Shown here piece by piece: positions 8,554-16,826 of a stretch of DNA of 64,000 bases (its first letter is position 1; each line of letters begins with the position of its first letter). The notes under the pieces were generated by a model. That model was not told the origin of the DNA, searched no databases, and worked only from the letters and a program-made list of their open reading frames with translations. The DNA lies in NCBI GenBank assembly GCA_963665705.1, contig OY762448.1, positions 1,364,001-1,428,000 of the forward strand. Reading direction: 5' to 3'. A program made the translations under genes and the position numbers. Origin of the DNA: Saccharicrinis sp963665705 (GTDB taxonomy: Bacteria; Bacteroidota; Bacteroidia; Bacteroidales; Marinilabiliaceae).

Positions 8554-9195
8554 ATGGGAACATATAAAAAAGGAATCAACGGAAGATTCACAGGAAAAGT
8601 TGGAAGTACAATAGGTAGTCAATGGAAAGGTATCTCTGTTATGAAATCGCTACCAGATTTTAGTCATCACAAAGCCAGTAAAAAACAATTGGCACACAGA
8701 GCCAAATTCAGGCTTGCAACTAAGTTTTTACAGCCATTGTATCCGGTGATACAATTGGGTTTTAAAAATCAGGACAGTTTAATGTCACCCTATAATGCAG
8801 CTATGTCCGAGTTGATGAAATATACCATTGAAGGTGAATATCCTGATTATAAGATTAACTTGAATAATTTGGTGTTAGCAGTTGGACCATTAAAAGCAAC
8901 AAACAGACCAAGAGTTGAAGCTAATGGTGAGGAAGTAATTTTTACCTGGAGGTACAATGCATCAAGTGATGAACTGTTTGCAGACAATGGGGTAATTCTT
9001 GTAGCTATTGCTGAAGGCTACTACCCGGAATATTCTATTTGCAAAAATATTCGTTCTGAAGGTACTGCCAGTATGTATCTTCCAGATGCACCAGCCGGAA
9101 CTGTAGTACATTGCTACATAGCTTTTGCCGCTATGGATGATACAAACCGAGTTAGCAATAGCGTACATGCAGGAACAGTTATTATTCCGGAATAG
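8554..9195 (+). CDS. DUF6266-like protein
   Basis: 213 residues beginning MGTYKKGINGRFTGKVGSTIG. The glycine-rich GKVGSxIGSxWKG start followed by MKSLPDF is what I recognise as DUF6266, a Bacteroidota family of unknown function whose members are often found in many copies per genome. No signal peptide or membrane segment. The C-terminal half looks beta-rich (VIFTWRYNAS, GVILVAIAEG, TVVHCYIAFAAMD), like an immunoglobulin-type or jelly-roll fold. It is monocistronic, with a terminator 36 bp after the stop and an unusual long repeat-bearing region upstream. Function not known. Confidence 0.65.
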   Translation: MGTYKKGINGRFTGKVGSTIGSQWKGISVMKSLPDFSHHKASKKQLAHRAKFRLATKFLQPLYPVIQLGFKNQDSLMSPYNAAMSELMKYTIEGEYPDYKINLNNLVLAVGPLKATNRPRVEANGEEVIFTWRYNASSDELFADNGVILVAIAEGYYPEYSICKNIRSEGTASMYLPDAPAGTVVHCYIAFAAMDDTNRVSNSVHAGTVIIPE

Positions 9196-9230
9196 TTTAT
9201 TATTTTAATTTTTTAAATTAATATTGAGTA

Positions 9231-9263
9231 AAGGTCGTTTCTATAACAGGAACGACCTTTTTA
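9231..9263 (+). terminator. terminator of the DUF6266 gene
   Basis: A 9-bp perfect stem (aaggtcgtt / aacgacctt) with an 11-nt loop, ending in a T run. Confidence 0.85.
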
Positions 9264-9313
9264 ATTTGGTATAATACAACAGGCATAGCCCTTACAGACT
9301 ATGCTAATTGATA

Positions 9314-9330
9314 CCGGACTTTCAGCCCGG
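9314..9330 (-). repeat. dispersed GGCTGAAAGTCC repeat, copy 1
   Basis: On the minus strand this reads ccgggctgaaagtccgg, a self-complementary element. Related copies occur at 9646-9663 and 12030-12042, all around the eut genes. Confidence 0.5.
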
Positions 9331-9540
9331 TAAGTATCTTCATTATGGAAGTAATTTCATCTACATATATAGCGCGTAAATGATTTTTATGCAATAATCT
9401 TTTAGAAAAAAAGTAAAAGCCCTGGCGGCTTAAGCAAAAAAGGAATGAAAAAGGAAGACTTGCACGGAGAAGGTATATGAGTAAGGGGAATTTTCAATCT
9501 AAAAAAGTGACCACTTAGAACTGGGAGTTGTGTGATTATT

Positions 9541-9616
9541 TCTCCTCCAAAAGGATGAGAGCTGAATTGCAGCTCTCAAGTTATTATTAATGAGAATTTA
9601 GATATCTTTTCGAACA
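9541..9616 (-). repeat. partial inverted copy of the 6251-6498 repeat
   Basis: The reverse complement of this stretch (from 9616 down) aligns over about 75 nt with 6251-6325: tgttcgaaaaga, then ttctcattaa-aataa, then agctg, then cagctctc-tcc. Roughly three quarters of positions agree. The internal hairpin arms are partly preserved. Confidence 0.55.
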
Positions 9617-9645
9617 CAAGGGGAATAAGCATCATGTAAATTTCA

Positions 9646-9693
9646 GGCAGAAAGTCCGGGATCTATTCGTTTAGTGTGTAAGCACTAAGCGAA
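9646..9693. repeat. dispersed repeat copy 2 and hairpin in the eutB leader region
   Basis: The motif caggcagaaagtccggg matches the other GAAAGTCC repeats. It is followed at 9666-9693 by an 11-bp hairpin (ttcgtttagtg / cactaagcgaa, one G-U). I looked for a cobalamin riboswitch here because the downstream enzyme needs adenosylcobalamin, but saw no B12 box. Confidence 0.45.
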
Positions 9694-9817
9694 GAATTTA
9701 ATTTTATAAGATATTAGCCTTGCTTATTTGACTATGCTATAATAAATAATTGTAAAATTTACACTTCTATCCTCAACTATACTTGTCAAGTATAAATATT
9801 TTTTCGATTTTTCATTT

Positions 9818-11197
9818 ATGGAATATTCAATAAACATAGGTAATCACCGATACCGATTTAATTCATTAAAACAATTGTTGGCAAAAGCATCACCCGAACG
9901 ATCAGGAGATCAACTTGCTGAAATAGCTGCATCCTCTGTAGAAGAAAGAGTTGCAGCTCAAATGGTATTGGCCGATACTTATTTATCCGATTTCTTAAAA
10001 GAAGAATTGATACCATATGATGATGAAGTAACGCGTATCATCTTTGATCATCATAATGCAGAAGCGTTTAAAACCATTTCATCACTAACTGTTGGAGAAT
10101 TCAGAAACTGGTTATTGATGGATGAAACAACAAGTGAGTTGATTAAAAAGGTGAGTCCGGGTTTAATTCCTGAAATGGTTGCTGCTGTTTCTAAAATAAT
10201 GAGTAATCAGGATTTGATTAAGGTAAGCTCCAAAATTAGAAATGTCACCGCTTTTAGAAATACTATTGGACTACCGGGGCGTTTTTCTGTTCGCCTGCAA
10301 CCCAATGATCCAACCGACAATATGAAAGGAATTGCTGCAGAAATACTCGATGGTCTATTTTATGGCTGTGGTGATGCTGTAATAGGTATTAATCCGGCTT
10401 CTGACCATTATAAAACAGTTGCAGATCTGCTGTTTATGATGGATGAGTTAAGGCAAAAGTTTGATATTCCAACACAAACTTGTGTGTTAACGCATATAAC
10501 ATCTACCATAAAAGCCATTGAAAACAATGTTCCTGTAGATTTAATTTTTCAGTCGATAGGAGGCACTCAAAAAGTAAATGAAAGTTTTGGTGTTTCATAT
10601 CAAATTTTAAATGAAGGATTTGAAGCCGGAAAAAGCTTAAACCGTGGAACTGTAGGAAATAACTGTATGTATTTTGAAACAGGGCAGGGGAGTGCTTTAT
10701 CTGCCAATGCCCATCACAATGTGGATCAACAAACATTGGAGGCTCGTGCTTATGGGTTGGCTCGTTGTTTTAATCCTTTGCTGGTAAATACGGTTGTTGG
10801 CTTTATAGGCCCTGAATATTTGTATAACGGAAAACAAATTATAAGGGCCGGACTTGAAGATCATTTTTGTGGTAAAATACTTGGTTTACCTATGGGTGTT
10901 GACGTATGTTATACCAACCATGCACACGCCGATCAGGATGATATGGACACCTTACTTACGCTTCTTGGAGTGGCCGGCTGTAATTTTATTATGGGAGTTC
11001 CGGGTGCTGATGATATCATGTTAAACTATCAGAGTACATCCTTTCATGATGCTATGTATTTAAGGTCAGTTTTAGGATTACGTCCAGCTCCGGAGTTTGA
11101 AGATTGGTTGATTAAAATGAATTTATTTGACAAGAATCTAATTCCTCTTCCAAAAACAGAAACAAGAAATAACTTTTTAAATGCATCTTCATTTTAA
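9818..11197 (+). CDS. eutB: ethanolamine ammonia-lyase large subunit
   Basis: 459 residues, the length expected for EutB (E. coli 453). The family is clear from segments such as LVNTVVGFIGPEYLYNGKQIIRAGLEDHFCGKILGLPMGVD and CYTNHAHADQDDMDTLL, where the substrate- and cobalamin-binding barrel residues lie. Together with EutC it converts ethanolamine to acetaldehyde and ammonia using adenosylcobalamin. The gene is followed after 11 bp by eutC, so they form one transcription unit. No EutA reactivase, EutL/M/N shell protein, aldehyde dehydrogenase or ethanolamine regulator is encoded nearby. This is therefore a minimal, compartment-free set as far as the window shows. Confidence 0.95.
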   Translation: MEYSINIGNHRYRFNSLKQLLAKASPERSGDQLAEIAASSVEERVAAQMVLADTYLSDFLKEELIPYDDEVTRIIFDHHNAEAFKTISSLTVGEFRNWLLMDETTSELIKKVSPGLIPEMVAAVSKIMSNQDLIKVSSKIRNVTAFRNTIGLPGRFSVRLQPNDPTDNMKGIAAEILDGLFYGCGDAVIGINPASDHYKTVADLLFMMDELRQKFDIPTQTCVLTHITSTIKAIENNVPVDLIFQSIGGTQKVNESFGVSYQILNEGFEAGKSLNRGTVGNNCMYFETGQGSALSANAHHNVDQQTLEARAYGLARCFNPLLVNTVVGFIGPEYLYNGKQIIRAGLEDHFCGKILGLPMGVDVCYTNHAHADQDDMDTLLTLLGVAGCNFIMGVPGADDIMLNYQSTSFHDAMYLRSVLGLRPAPEFEDWLIKMNLFDKNLIPLPKTETRNNFLNASSF

Positions 11198-11208
11198 AGG
11201 ATTTAAAC

Positions 11209-11979
11209 ATGAATACAACAAAGCCTGAAATAGTAATAGAAGATCCCTGGAAACAATTAAAAGAATACACCAAAGCCAGAATAGCAATGGGACGCTGTGG
11301 GAGTTCTGTTCCTACAAAAGAATTATTAGATTTTAGATTGGCTCATGCTAAAGCTATTGATGCAGTTCATATTCCCCTAAATACAGTGGATTTAGTAAGT
11401 GAGTTAGAAAAGATAGTATATGATCATGTATTGGTAGTTCAATCACAGGCAGAAAACAGAGATGTGTATTTGAAGAGGCCTGATTTGGGAAGAAAATTAT
11501 CTTCAGACTCTGTTGAACTATTAAATTCACTACACATAAAAACTGAATATGATATTACTTTAGTGGTATCTGATGGCTTATCTGCTACTGCTGTAAAAAG
11601 GAATATCATACCATTCTTTAATTTACTATTTCCTGAACTTAAAAAGTTATATTCACTTAGTCCGATAATTGTTGCTACGCAAGCCAGGGTGGCCATTGGT
11701 GATGAAATAGCAAACTTATTTCATTCCAAAGTAGTGATAAACATGATAGGTGAACGGCCTGGATTAAAATCACCTGACAGTATGGGGATTTACCTGACAT
11801 ATAAACCTTCAGATGGAATTACCGATGAAAAAAGAAATTGTATTTCAAATATTCGAAAGGATGGATTATCATATGAACTGGCATGTTCAAAGCTTTTATA
11901 TCTAGTATCGGAGTCTATCAAAAAAGGAATTTCCGGGGTGGATTTAAAAGATGAGCAAGATATTAATTCTCTGAAATAA
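11209..11979 (+). CDS. eutC: ethanolamine ammonia-lyase small subunit
   Basis: 256 residues, somewhat shorter than E. coli EutC (295). EutC hallmarks are present: ARIAMGRCGSSVPTKELLDFRLAHAKAIDAVH near the N-terminus, and later VVINMIGERPGLKSPDSMGIYLTYKP, the signature segment that helps bind the cobalamin lower face. It assembles with EutB. The intergenic gap to eutB is only 11 bp, consistent with coupled expression. The 3' spacer carries a copy of the GAAAGTCC repeat and then the terminator of the convergent outer-membrane gene. Confidence 0.95.
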   Translation: MNTTKPEIVIEDPWKQLKEYTKARIAMGRCGSSVPTKELLDFRLAHAKAIDAVHIPLNTVDLVSELEKIVYDHVLVVQSQAENRDVYLKRPDLGRKLSSDSVELLNSLHIKTEYDITLVVSDGLSATAVKRNIIPFFNLLFPELKKLYSLSPIIVATQARVAIGDEIANLFHSKVVINMIGERPGLKSPDSMGIYLTYKPSDGITDEKRNCISNIRKDGLSYELACSKLLYLVSESIKKGISGVDLKDEQDINSLK

Positions 11980-12029
11980 AAGTAAAATAAGGAATGCGAA
12001 GTTAGGTATTTACTGACTAGTGTCAAAAA

Positions 12030-12095
12030 GGACTGAAAGTCCGTAATCTATAAAGCCCACTGTGAAGCGTAGCAAAGCCCTGAGGTAGGAAACAT
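12030..12095 (+). repeat. dispersed GGACTGAAAGTCC repeat, copy 3
   Basis: The core ggactgaaagtcc at 12030-12042 is palindromic (ggact-gaa-agtcc). It is followed by cgtaatctataaagcccactgtg and further GC-richer text that stands out from the AT-rich surroundings. It lies 50 bp downstream of eutC. Confidence 0.5.
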
Positions 12096-12124
12096 GATGT
12101 TATAATGGTTACGAATTACGGATC

Positions 12125-12148
12125 AAAAAAAAGCCGGCATACGCCGGC
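12125..12148 (-). terminator. terminator of the FadL-like gene
   Basis: gccggc-atac-gccggc stem-loop; read on the minus strand it is followed by eight T residues. It ends 24 bp after the stop codon of the minus-strand gene. Confidence 0.85.
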
Positions 12149-12171
12149 CATCAAATTAGGGATTTCAATTA

Positions 12172-13458
12172 TTAAAATGTAAATGCAACTTCCAATTCAA
12201 ACTGATACATTTCTAATTCTATGGTTTGGTTTGAACCAACTGGGTAACCATTGTCAAACTCAAAATCCAAAGGATTATTTCCTTTAACAGTTGTAGGAGG
12301 AGCATAAACTAGAGAAGCATGAATTCCTTTTCCTGAGTCGCCTATATATTTCGAGCAACCAATAGTAATATGATTTTCAATTACACCGGGAGCTAATATG
12401 TTGAACATCACTTCTGATGAAGGTACAGGTTGTTCGCAATGTGAGTATCCGGCTCTCAAAGTCCAGTTTTCAATTCCTGAATATTCAGTACCAATTTTAA
12501 TTACAGAAATATCTTCCCAGCCAAAACCAGAACCATCATCGTTGCCAAGCATGGTATTCATAACATCCATCTTATTGGATACAGAAGCTGCATCTGTATA
12601 ATTAATCATTTTATAATCAGCCATTACGGCCCAACTGTCAGTGATTTCGTATGCTAACCCAACTGTCCAGGTTGAAGGGATGTCAAAATCACCTTGTTCT
12701 GCAAATAATCCGGCATACTCATCAAACTCACTCATAATGACTTTAGTCTGATAGCTAGCACCTAAAGTTAAGCCTTCAAATAAGGTGCCCATATAACCTA
12801 TTTTTAATCCATAACCAAAAGATCCATCAGTTCCATTATTAGTAAGCTTACTTGGATCACTTGACATTTGAGAAAATGCTTCCAATCCCTTAGCTTCAAA
12901 ATACTGATAGGCAAGTAAAGCAGTCACTCCCAAACTATGCTTTTCAGCTATCTTTCTGGAGTAGGTAAGTCCTAAAAACATTTGAGCCAGATTAACACCT
13001 GTTCTGCCTGAACTACCAAAAGTTCCTACTTTTGTACCATTCATATCCACAGGAGCATAATCAGTATTCATTCCTCCGTTTCCAAATAAAGTAGCCGAAA
13101 AACTGCTTTGTTCATTAAGCATCCAATTGGCACCCAAACTAGGCATTACAAAAAGTTTTGAATCACTTTCTACAGTCCCTGGCATTAATCCAAAAGTGCC
13201 ATCTTGCATTGAAGGATTCCCTGTTACGGTGTATTGCCTGTTGGGATTAAAGAAACCAACTCCTATTTGGTGTTTTTTGCCAAGCAAAACATGTCCTGCC
13301 GGATTTCCATTCAATAAAGAATTCTTGTACCAGGCAATGCCAGCTCCTGCTACTCCTTTATTTTGTGCTCCATATCCAACTCCAAAATAACCATCTGTAG
13401 CATAACTGGATGTAGATAATACTAATAATATAAGAATTGATAGATAGGTGTTTTTCAT
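12172..13458 (-). CDS. OmpP1/FadL-family outer-membrane transport protein
   Basis: 428 residues with a Sec signal peptide (MKNTYLSILILLVLSTSSYA). Then comes the FadL-type N-terminal plug: TDGYFGVGYGAQNKGVAGAGIAWYKNSLLNGNPAGH. FadL proteins typically start the mature chain near a G-x-G-x-x-x-K-G-x-A-G motif followed by an NPAG motif, and both are seen. The rest is beta-rich with alternating hydrophobic residues and a C-terminal aromatic (VAFTF), as in 14-strand outer-membrane barrels. It probably passes hydrophobic compounds such as fatty acids or aromatics. It is divergent from the arsR operon and convergent with eutBC, with its own terminator. Confidence 0.88.
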   Translation of the reverse strand: MKNTYLSILILLVLSTSSYATDGYFGVGYGAQNKGVAGAGIAWYKNSLLNGNPAGHVLLGKKHQIGVGFFNPNRQYTVTGNPSMQDGTFGLMPGTVESDSKLFVMPSLGANWMLNEQSSFSATLFGNGGMNTDYAPVDMNGTKVGTFGSSGRTGVNLAQMFLGLTYSRKIAEKHSLGVTALLAYQYFEAKGLEAFSQMSSDPSKLTNNGTDGSFGYGLKIGYMGTLFEGLTLGASYQTKVIMSEFDEYAGLFAEQGDFDIPSTWTVGLAYEITDSWAVMADYKMINYTDAASVSNKMDVMNTMLGNDDGSGFGWEDISVIKIGTEYSGIENWTLRAGYSHCEQPVPSSEVMFNILAPGVIENHITIGCSKYIGDSGKGIHASLVYAPPTTVKGNNPLDFEFDNGYPVGSNQTIELEMYQFELEVAFTF

Positions 13459-13725
13459 AGGTTTAAAATTTAATGTTGTCTGAAATTTGTAGTTTAAATC
13501 TTATGTTCTATTTCTATATATTATTAAACATGTATAAATGTATATATAATCAAAGTCTAATATAGAAATATTTCTCTATATATTCGTATAAAAGTGTGTA
13601 AAAATGTTAATTAAAATTTTTTAAATGCCTGTTATTAACCTTGAAACTCTGGTTATTAAGGTATTTGATAAAATCTATTATGAATTACAAGTATAAGTTT
13701 GTGTAATAAAAAAGTATCATTAAAT

Positions 13726-13747
13726 TTGTTCGCAATATTACGAACAA
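13726..13747. promoter_or_regulatory. ArsR-type operator in front of arsR
   Basis: A 7-bp perfect inverted repeat ttgttcg-n8-cgaacaa ending 10 bp before the arsR start codon. TTCG/CGAA half-sites reappear downstream of arsR at 14078-14100. Binding by the adjacent ArsR-family protein is inferred. Confidence 0.75.
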
Positions 13748-13757
13748 TAATTACTCA

Positions 13758-14060
13758 ATGAGTTTTAAGTTAGAAATAGAAACCGTAAAACAGCAAAAGT
13801 TAGCAAGATATGCTAAAGCATTAGGTCATCCGGTAAGGGTATATGTTTTAAATCTGTTATCCAGTCAATCTTGTTGCTATAGTGGCGATTTATCGCAGGA
13901 GCTTACTATTGCAAAATCCACATTATCACAGCATTTAAAGGAGTTAAAGGATGCAGGATTAATTCAGGGTGAAATAGAAGGTCCTCGTGTTAAGTATTGT
14001 ATTAATAAAGAAAATTGGGCAGAGGCTCAGCTATTATTTAAAGAGTTTTTAAAGTATTAA
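13758..14060 (+). CDS. arsR: ArsR-family metalloregulator
   Basis: 100-residue winged-helix repressor. ArsR signature segments are visible: LARYAKALGHPVRVYVLNLL, then the recognition helix region IAKSTLSQHLKELKDAGLIQG, then the wing with RVKYCINKENW. An adjacent cysteine pair (SCCYSGDL, about residues 38-39) is a plausible trivalent arsenic-sensing site. It heads an operon of thioredoxin, arsF, arsG and arsP, so derepression by (organo)arsenicals is the natural reading. A palindromic operator sits immediately upstream and a related one between this gene and the next, consistent with autoregulation. Confidence 0.9.
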   Translation: MSFKLEIETVKQQKLARYAKALGHPVRVYVLNLLSSQSCCYSGDLSQELTIAKSTLSQHLKELKDAGLIQGEIEGPRVKYCINKENWAEAQLLFKEFLKY

Positions 14061-14077
14061 AAAATTTAATTGAGTTG

Positions 14078-14100
14078 TTCGTTGTTCTGCGAACTACGAA
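14078..14100. promoter_or_regulatory. second ArsR-type operator, between arsR and the thioredoxin gene
   Basis: The text ttcgttgttctgcgaactacgaa contains outer TTCG/CGAA half-sites and an inner gttc-tgc-gaac inverted repeat, matching the half-sites of the arsR operator. It suggests an internal regulated promoter for the efflux genes. Confidence 0.6.
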
Positions 14101-14150
14101 TGTATCTTTTAAATTGACAATAAATCTAATCAATATAAAAGTTAAAGAAA

Positions 14151-14387
14151 ATGGAAATTAAAGTGTTAGGTTCTGGTTGTGCAAAGTGCAAAACCCTTGA
14201 AAAAGCAACAAAAGATGCGGTTGCAGAATTAGGAATAGAGGCTACTATCTCTAAAGTTGAAGATTTCATTAAAATCATGGAATTTGGTGTAATGACAACT
14301 CCTGCTTTAGTAGTAGATGGGAAAGTGGTTTCAAAAGGAACATTACTAAAAGTTGAAGAGATTAAAAAATTATTAACCAATCAATAA
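14151..14387 (+). CDS. small redox-active disulfide (thioredoxin-fold) protein
   Basis: 78 residues with the active-site motif GCAKC near the N-terminus (Cys10 and Cys13) and the cis-Pro motif TTPALVVDGKVVSKG typical of the glutaredoxin-like MTH895/TIGR00412 family. Such proteins accompany arsP permeases and CcdA-like proteins in many anaerobes and are thought to deliver reducing equivalents. Here it is the first gene after arsR and 8 bp before arsF. It may reduce pentavalent or disulfide substrates in arsenical handling (inference). Confidence 0.9.
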   Translation: MEIKVLGSGCAKCKTLEKATKDAVAELGIEATISKVEDFIKIMEFGVMTTPALVVDGKVVSKGTLLKVEEIKKLLTNQ

Positions 14388-14395
14388 TATTTATT

Positions 14396-14875
14396 ATGAG
14401 ATTTATTAAAGTATCGTTATTATCAATAATAACAATGATCGCATTTAGCTGCAATTCTTCATCTCCTAAAACGGAAGCAAAAGCAGAAAAACAATCCTGT
14501 TCTTCAGATAGTTGTTGTTCAGGCAGCTGTTGTGATAAAGCAACTCAGGAAAAAGTCATTGCAGACGATATATCAAATTTAAAAGTTCAGGTATATTATT
14601 TTCATGCTACTCGTCGTTGTGCAACCTGCGAAGCTGTAGAAAAAGTGACTAAAGATGCTGTGGCTCAAAATTTTTTAGATCAGGTTGGATTTGTTTCAAT
14701 TAACAGGGAGAATGATCCGGAACTTGCTGAAAAGTTTAAAGTAAGTGGACAAACATTATTGATCGTTAGTGGTGATAAAACAGTAAATCTTACATCAGAA
14801 GCATTTTTAAATGCACGCACAAACCCTGATAAGCTAACTGAAAAATTAGTGGATACAATTAAAACTCTTTTATAA
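14396..14875 (+). CDS. arsF: ArsF-like thioredoxin-fold lipoprotein
   Basis: 159 residues. A lipoprotein signal (MIAFSC, Cys19) is followed by a cysteine-dense linker (SCSSDSCCSGSCC, about residues 35-48) and a thioredoxin-like domain with RRCATCE as redox motif. The name ArsF is used for Bacteroides proteins of this kind, annotated as a subunit of a nitrophenyl-arsenical nitroreductase next to ArsG. The Cys-rich linker could bind metals or arsenic(III). Two bases separate its stop from the arsG start. The biochemical role is from family annotation, not from sequence. Confidence 0.8.
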   Translation: MRFIKVSLLSIITMIAFSCNSSSPKTEAKAEKQSCSSDSCCSGSCCDKATQEKVIADDISNLKVQVYYFHATRRCATCEAVEKVTKDAVAQNFLDQVGFVSINRENDPELAEKFKVSGQTLLIVSGDKTVNLTSEAFLNARTNPDKLTEKLVDTIKTLL

Positions 14876-14877
14876 TA

Positions 14878-15591
14878 ATGGAAGTGCTTAATAGTCTGCT
14901 CGAAAATGCGCAAGTTCCATTTTTATCGGCCTTTATCCTTGGACTGATGACAGCTATCAGTCCTTGTCCTATGGCTACCAATATTACAGCCATAGGTTTT
15001 ATTAGTAAGGATATTGAAGATCGAAAAAAGGTATTTATTAATGGAATTGTTTATACCCTTGGTCGCAGTATTTCCTATTCATTGATTGGATTCCTTTTTT
15101 ATTTAGGAGTAAGTCAATTTGTATTTGAAAGTGCTTTACAAACCTGGGGAGAAAGACTATTAGGTCCCTTATTAATTATTATTGGAGTTTTTATGCTGGG
15201 TTTAATAAATATCAATTTTCCAGGCTTATCTAAAATTACCAATAAACTGGAAGAATCTTCTAAAAATAGTTTTTGGGGAGTTCTTTTACTGGGAATAGTG
15301 TTCGCATTGGCTTTTTGTCCGTATAGTGGTGTATTGTATTTTGGTATGCTTATACCTATGACAGTAAGTAGTGCCAGTGGCTTATATCTTCCCTTTGTGT
15401 TTGCATTGGCTACTGGTATTCCGGTAATTATTTTTGCATGGATTTTGGCTTTTAGCATTAATGCAGTTGGAGGTATTTATAGTAAAATGAAAACCTTTGA
15501 ATTTTGGTTTCGAAGAATAGTTGCCATTGTTTTTTTACTGATAGGTATTTATTATACCACAACCATTTTATTTGGAATTCAGTTAACCTGA
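14878..15591 (+). CDS. arsG: ArsG-like aminobenzylarsenical efflux permease (CcdA/DsbD-type membrane protein)
   Basis: 237 residues with six hydrophobic segments. The segments AISPCPMATNITA and LAFCPYSGVLYFGM each hold a CP pair in a transmembrane helix, as in CcdA/DsbD proteins that pass electrons across the membrane. Paralogues next to ArsF in Bacteroidota are annotated as the aromatic arsenical efflux permease ArsG. Either reading (electron transfer to ArsF, or efflux) fits the operon. Start chosen at 14878, two bases after the arsF stop. Confidence 0.82.
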   Translation: MEVLNSLLENAQVPFLSAFILGLMTAISPCPMATNITAIGFISKDIEDRKKVFINGIVYTLGRSISYSLIGFLFYLGVSQFVFESALQTWGERLLGPLLIIIGVFMLGLININFPGLSKITNKLEESSKNSFWGVLLLGIVFALAFCPYSGVLYFGMLIPMTVSSASGLYLPFVFALATGIPVIIFAWILAFSINAVGGIYSKMKTFEFWFRRIVAIVFLLIGIYYTTTILFGIQLT

Positions 15592-15631
15592 GGTAAGCTG
15601 AACATGATTTTCTTTTCATAAGATTTAGACG

Positions 15632-16675
15632 ATGATACAAAAAGTGATAGCAATAAGTAAAAGTAATAATGCCTGGGTATTACCCTTGATAATGTTACCC
15701 GTTTGGGTGTTGGTATACTGGAATTTACAGCCGATGGCAGATTTTCTTACAGAATCAGTTTTTCGATTGGAATCAGGAACGCATTTAACTGAGGCCATTC
15801 GTTTTTTGATCTTTGAAGTTCCAAAAGTCCTCATGTTACTGGTACTGATTATTTATCTTGTAGGTATTGTCAGAACCTATTTTTCTCCAGAAAAAACAAG
15901 GCGAGTACTGGAAGGTAAATCCTTATTTTCAGGAAATATACTGGCATCACTGTTAGGGGTTGTAACTCCTTTTTGTTCTTGTTCAGCCATACCATTATTT
16001 CTTGGTTTTGTAGAAGCTGGAATTCCTATCGGTGTTACTTTTTCATTTTTAATTGCAGCACCTATGGTAAATGAAGTGGCTTTGGTTTTATTAGTAGGCT
16101 TATTTGGTTTAAAGGTGGCTTTAATCTATGTTGGAACAGGTTTATTGATTGCCATTTTATCAGGATGGCTTATCGGCATGTTTAAACTAGAAAAGTATGT
16201 GGCGGATTGGGTTTATCAGGTAAAATCAGGTCAAGAAGATAATGAGGAAGAAAGACTGACTTTTTCAGATAGAATTCAAGCTGGGTTTAAGTCGGTTAAA
16301 GATATTGTTGGTAAAATATGGATATACATTGTTTTAGGTGTTGCAGTGGGAGCCGGTGCTCACGGATATGTGCCCGAAGATTTTATGGGATCCTTACTTG
16401 GGGCTGAACATTGGTATTCTGTACCATTGGCTATATTAATCGGAGTTCCTATGTATTCAAATGCAGCAGGTATTATTCCAATTGTAAGTGTTTTAATGGA
16501 AAAAGGAGTATCGCTTGGAACGGCCTTGGCATTTATGATGTCAGTTATTGCCTTATCCTTACCCGAAATTATTATTCTTAAAAAAGTACTCAAATGGCAG
16601 TTGATTTCCATTTTTGTGGGAATAGTAGCAACCGGAATTGTTATAGTGGGCTTTATATTTAATTATTTAATGTAG
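15632..16675 (+). CDS. arsP: ArsP/YraQ-family permease (organoarsenical efflux)
   Basis: 347 residues and about ten membrane segments in two blocks. The diagnostic DUF318/ArsP motif TPFCSCSAIPLFLGF with its CSC cysteines is followed by GIPIGVTFSFLIAAPMVNEVA, and a second related motif (GVPMYSNAAGIIPIV) occurs in the C-terminal half. ArsP exports trivalent organoarsenicals such as methylarsenite or roxarsone-type compounds. It ends the arsR operon and is followed by a good terminator. No arsenite-specific gene (arsA, arsB, acr3) or arsC reductase is present in the operon. Confidence 0.88.
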   Translation: MIQKVIAISKSNNAWVLPLIMLPVWVLVYWNLQPMADFLTESVFRLESGTHLTEAIRFLIFEVPKVLMLLVLIIYLVGIVRTYFSPEKTRRVLEGKSLFSGNILASLLGVVTPFCSCSAIPLFLGFVEAGIPIGVTFSFLIAAPMVNEVALVLLVGLFGLKVALIYVGTGLLIAILSGWLIGMFKLEKYVADWVYQVKSGQEDNEEERLTFSDRIQAGFKSVKDIVGKIWIYIVLGVAVGAGAHGYVPEDFMGSLLGAEHWYSVPLAILIGVPMYSNAAGIIPIVSVLMEKGVSLGTALAFMMSVIALSLPEIIILKKVLKWQLISIFVGIVATGIVIVGFIFNYLM

Positions 16676-16696
16676 AATCAAATATTAGATGATATT

Positions 16697-16732
16697 AAAA
16701 ATCCAAAATACGGTATGTGTTTTGGATTTTTT
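16697..16732 (+). terminator. terminator of the ars operon
   Basis: A 12-bp stem (aaaaatccaaaa / ttttggattttt) with an 11-nt loop, ending in a T run. Confidence 0.85.
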
Positions 16733-16826
16733 ATTTAATAATAAAAGTATTTATAGGATTGGGACTTTAATAGGAATACGATTAAATACGTATTATTTTC
16801 ATTTTTAAATCTGTTAACTTTGTTAA

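Noticed and set aside
9330..9817. Cobalamin riboswitch before eutB
   Set aside because: No B12 box or conserved core was found; only dispersed repeats and a simple hairpin.
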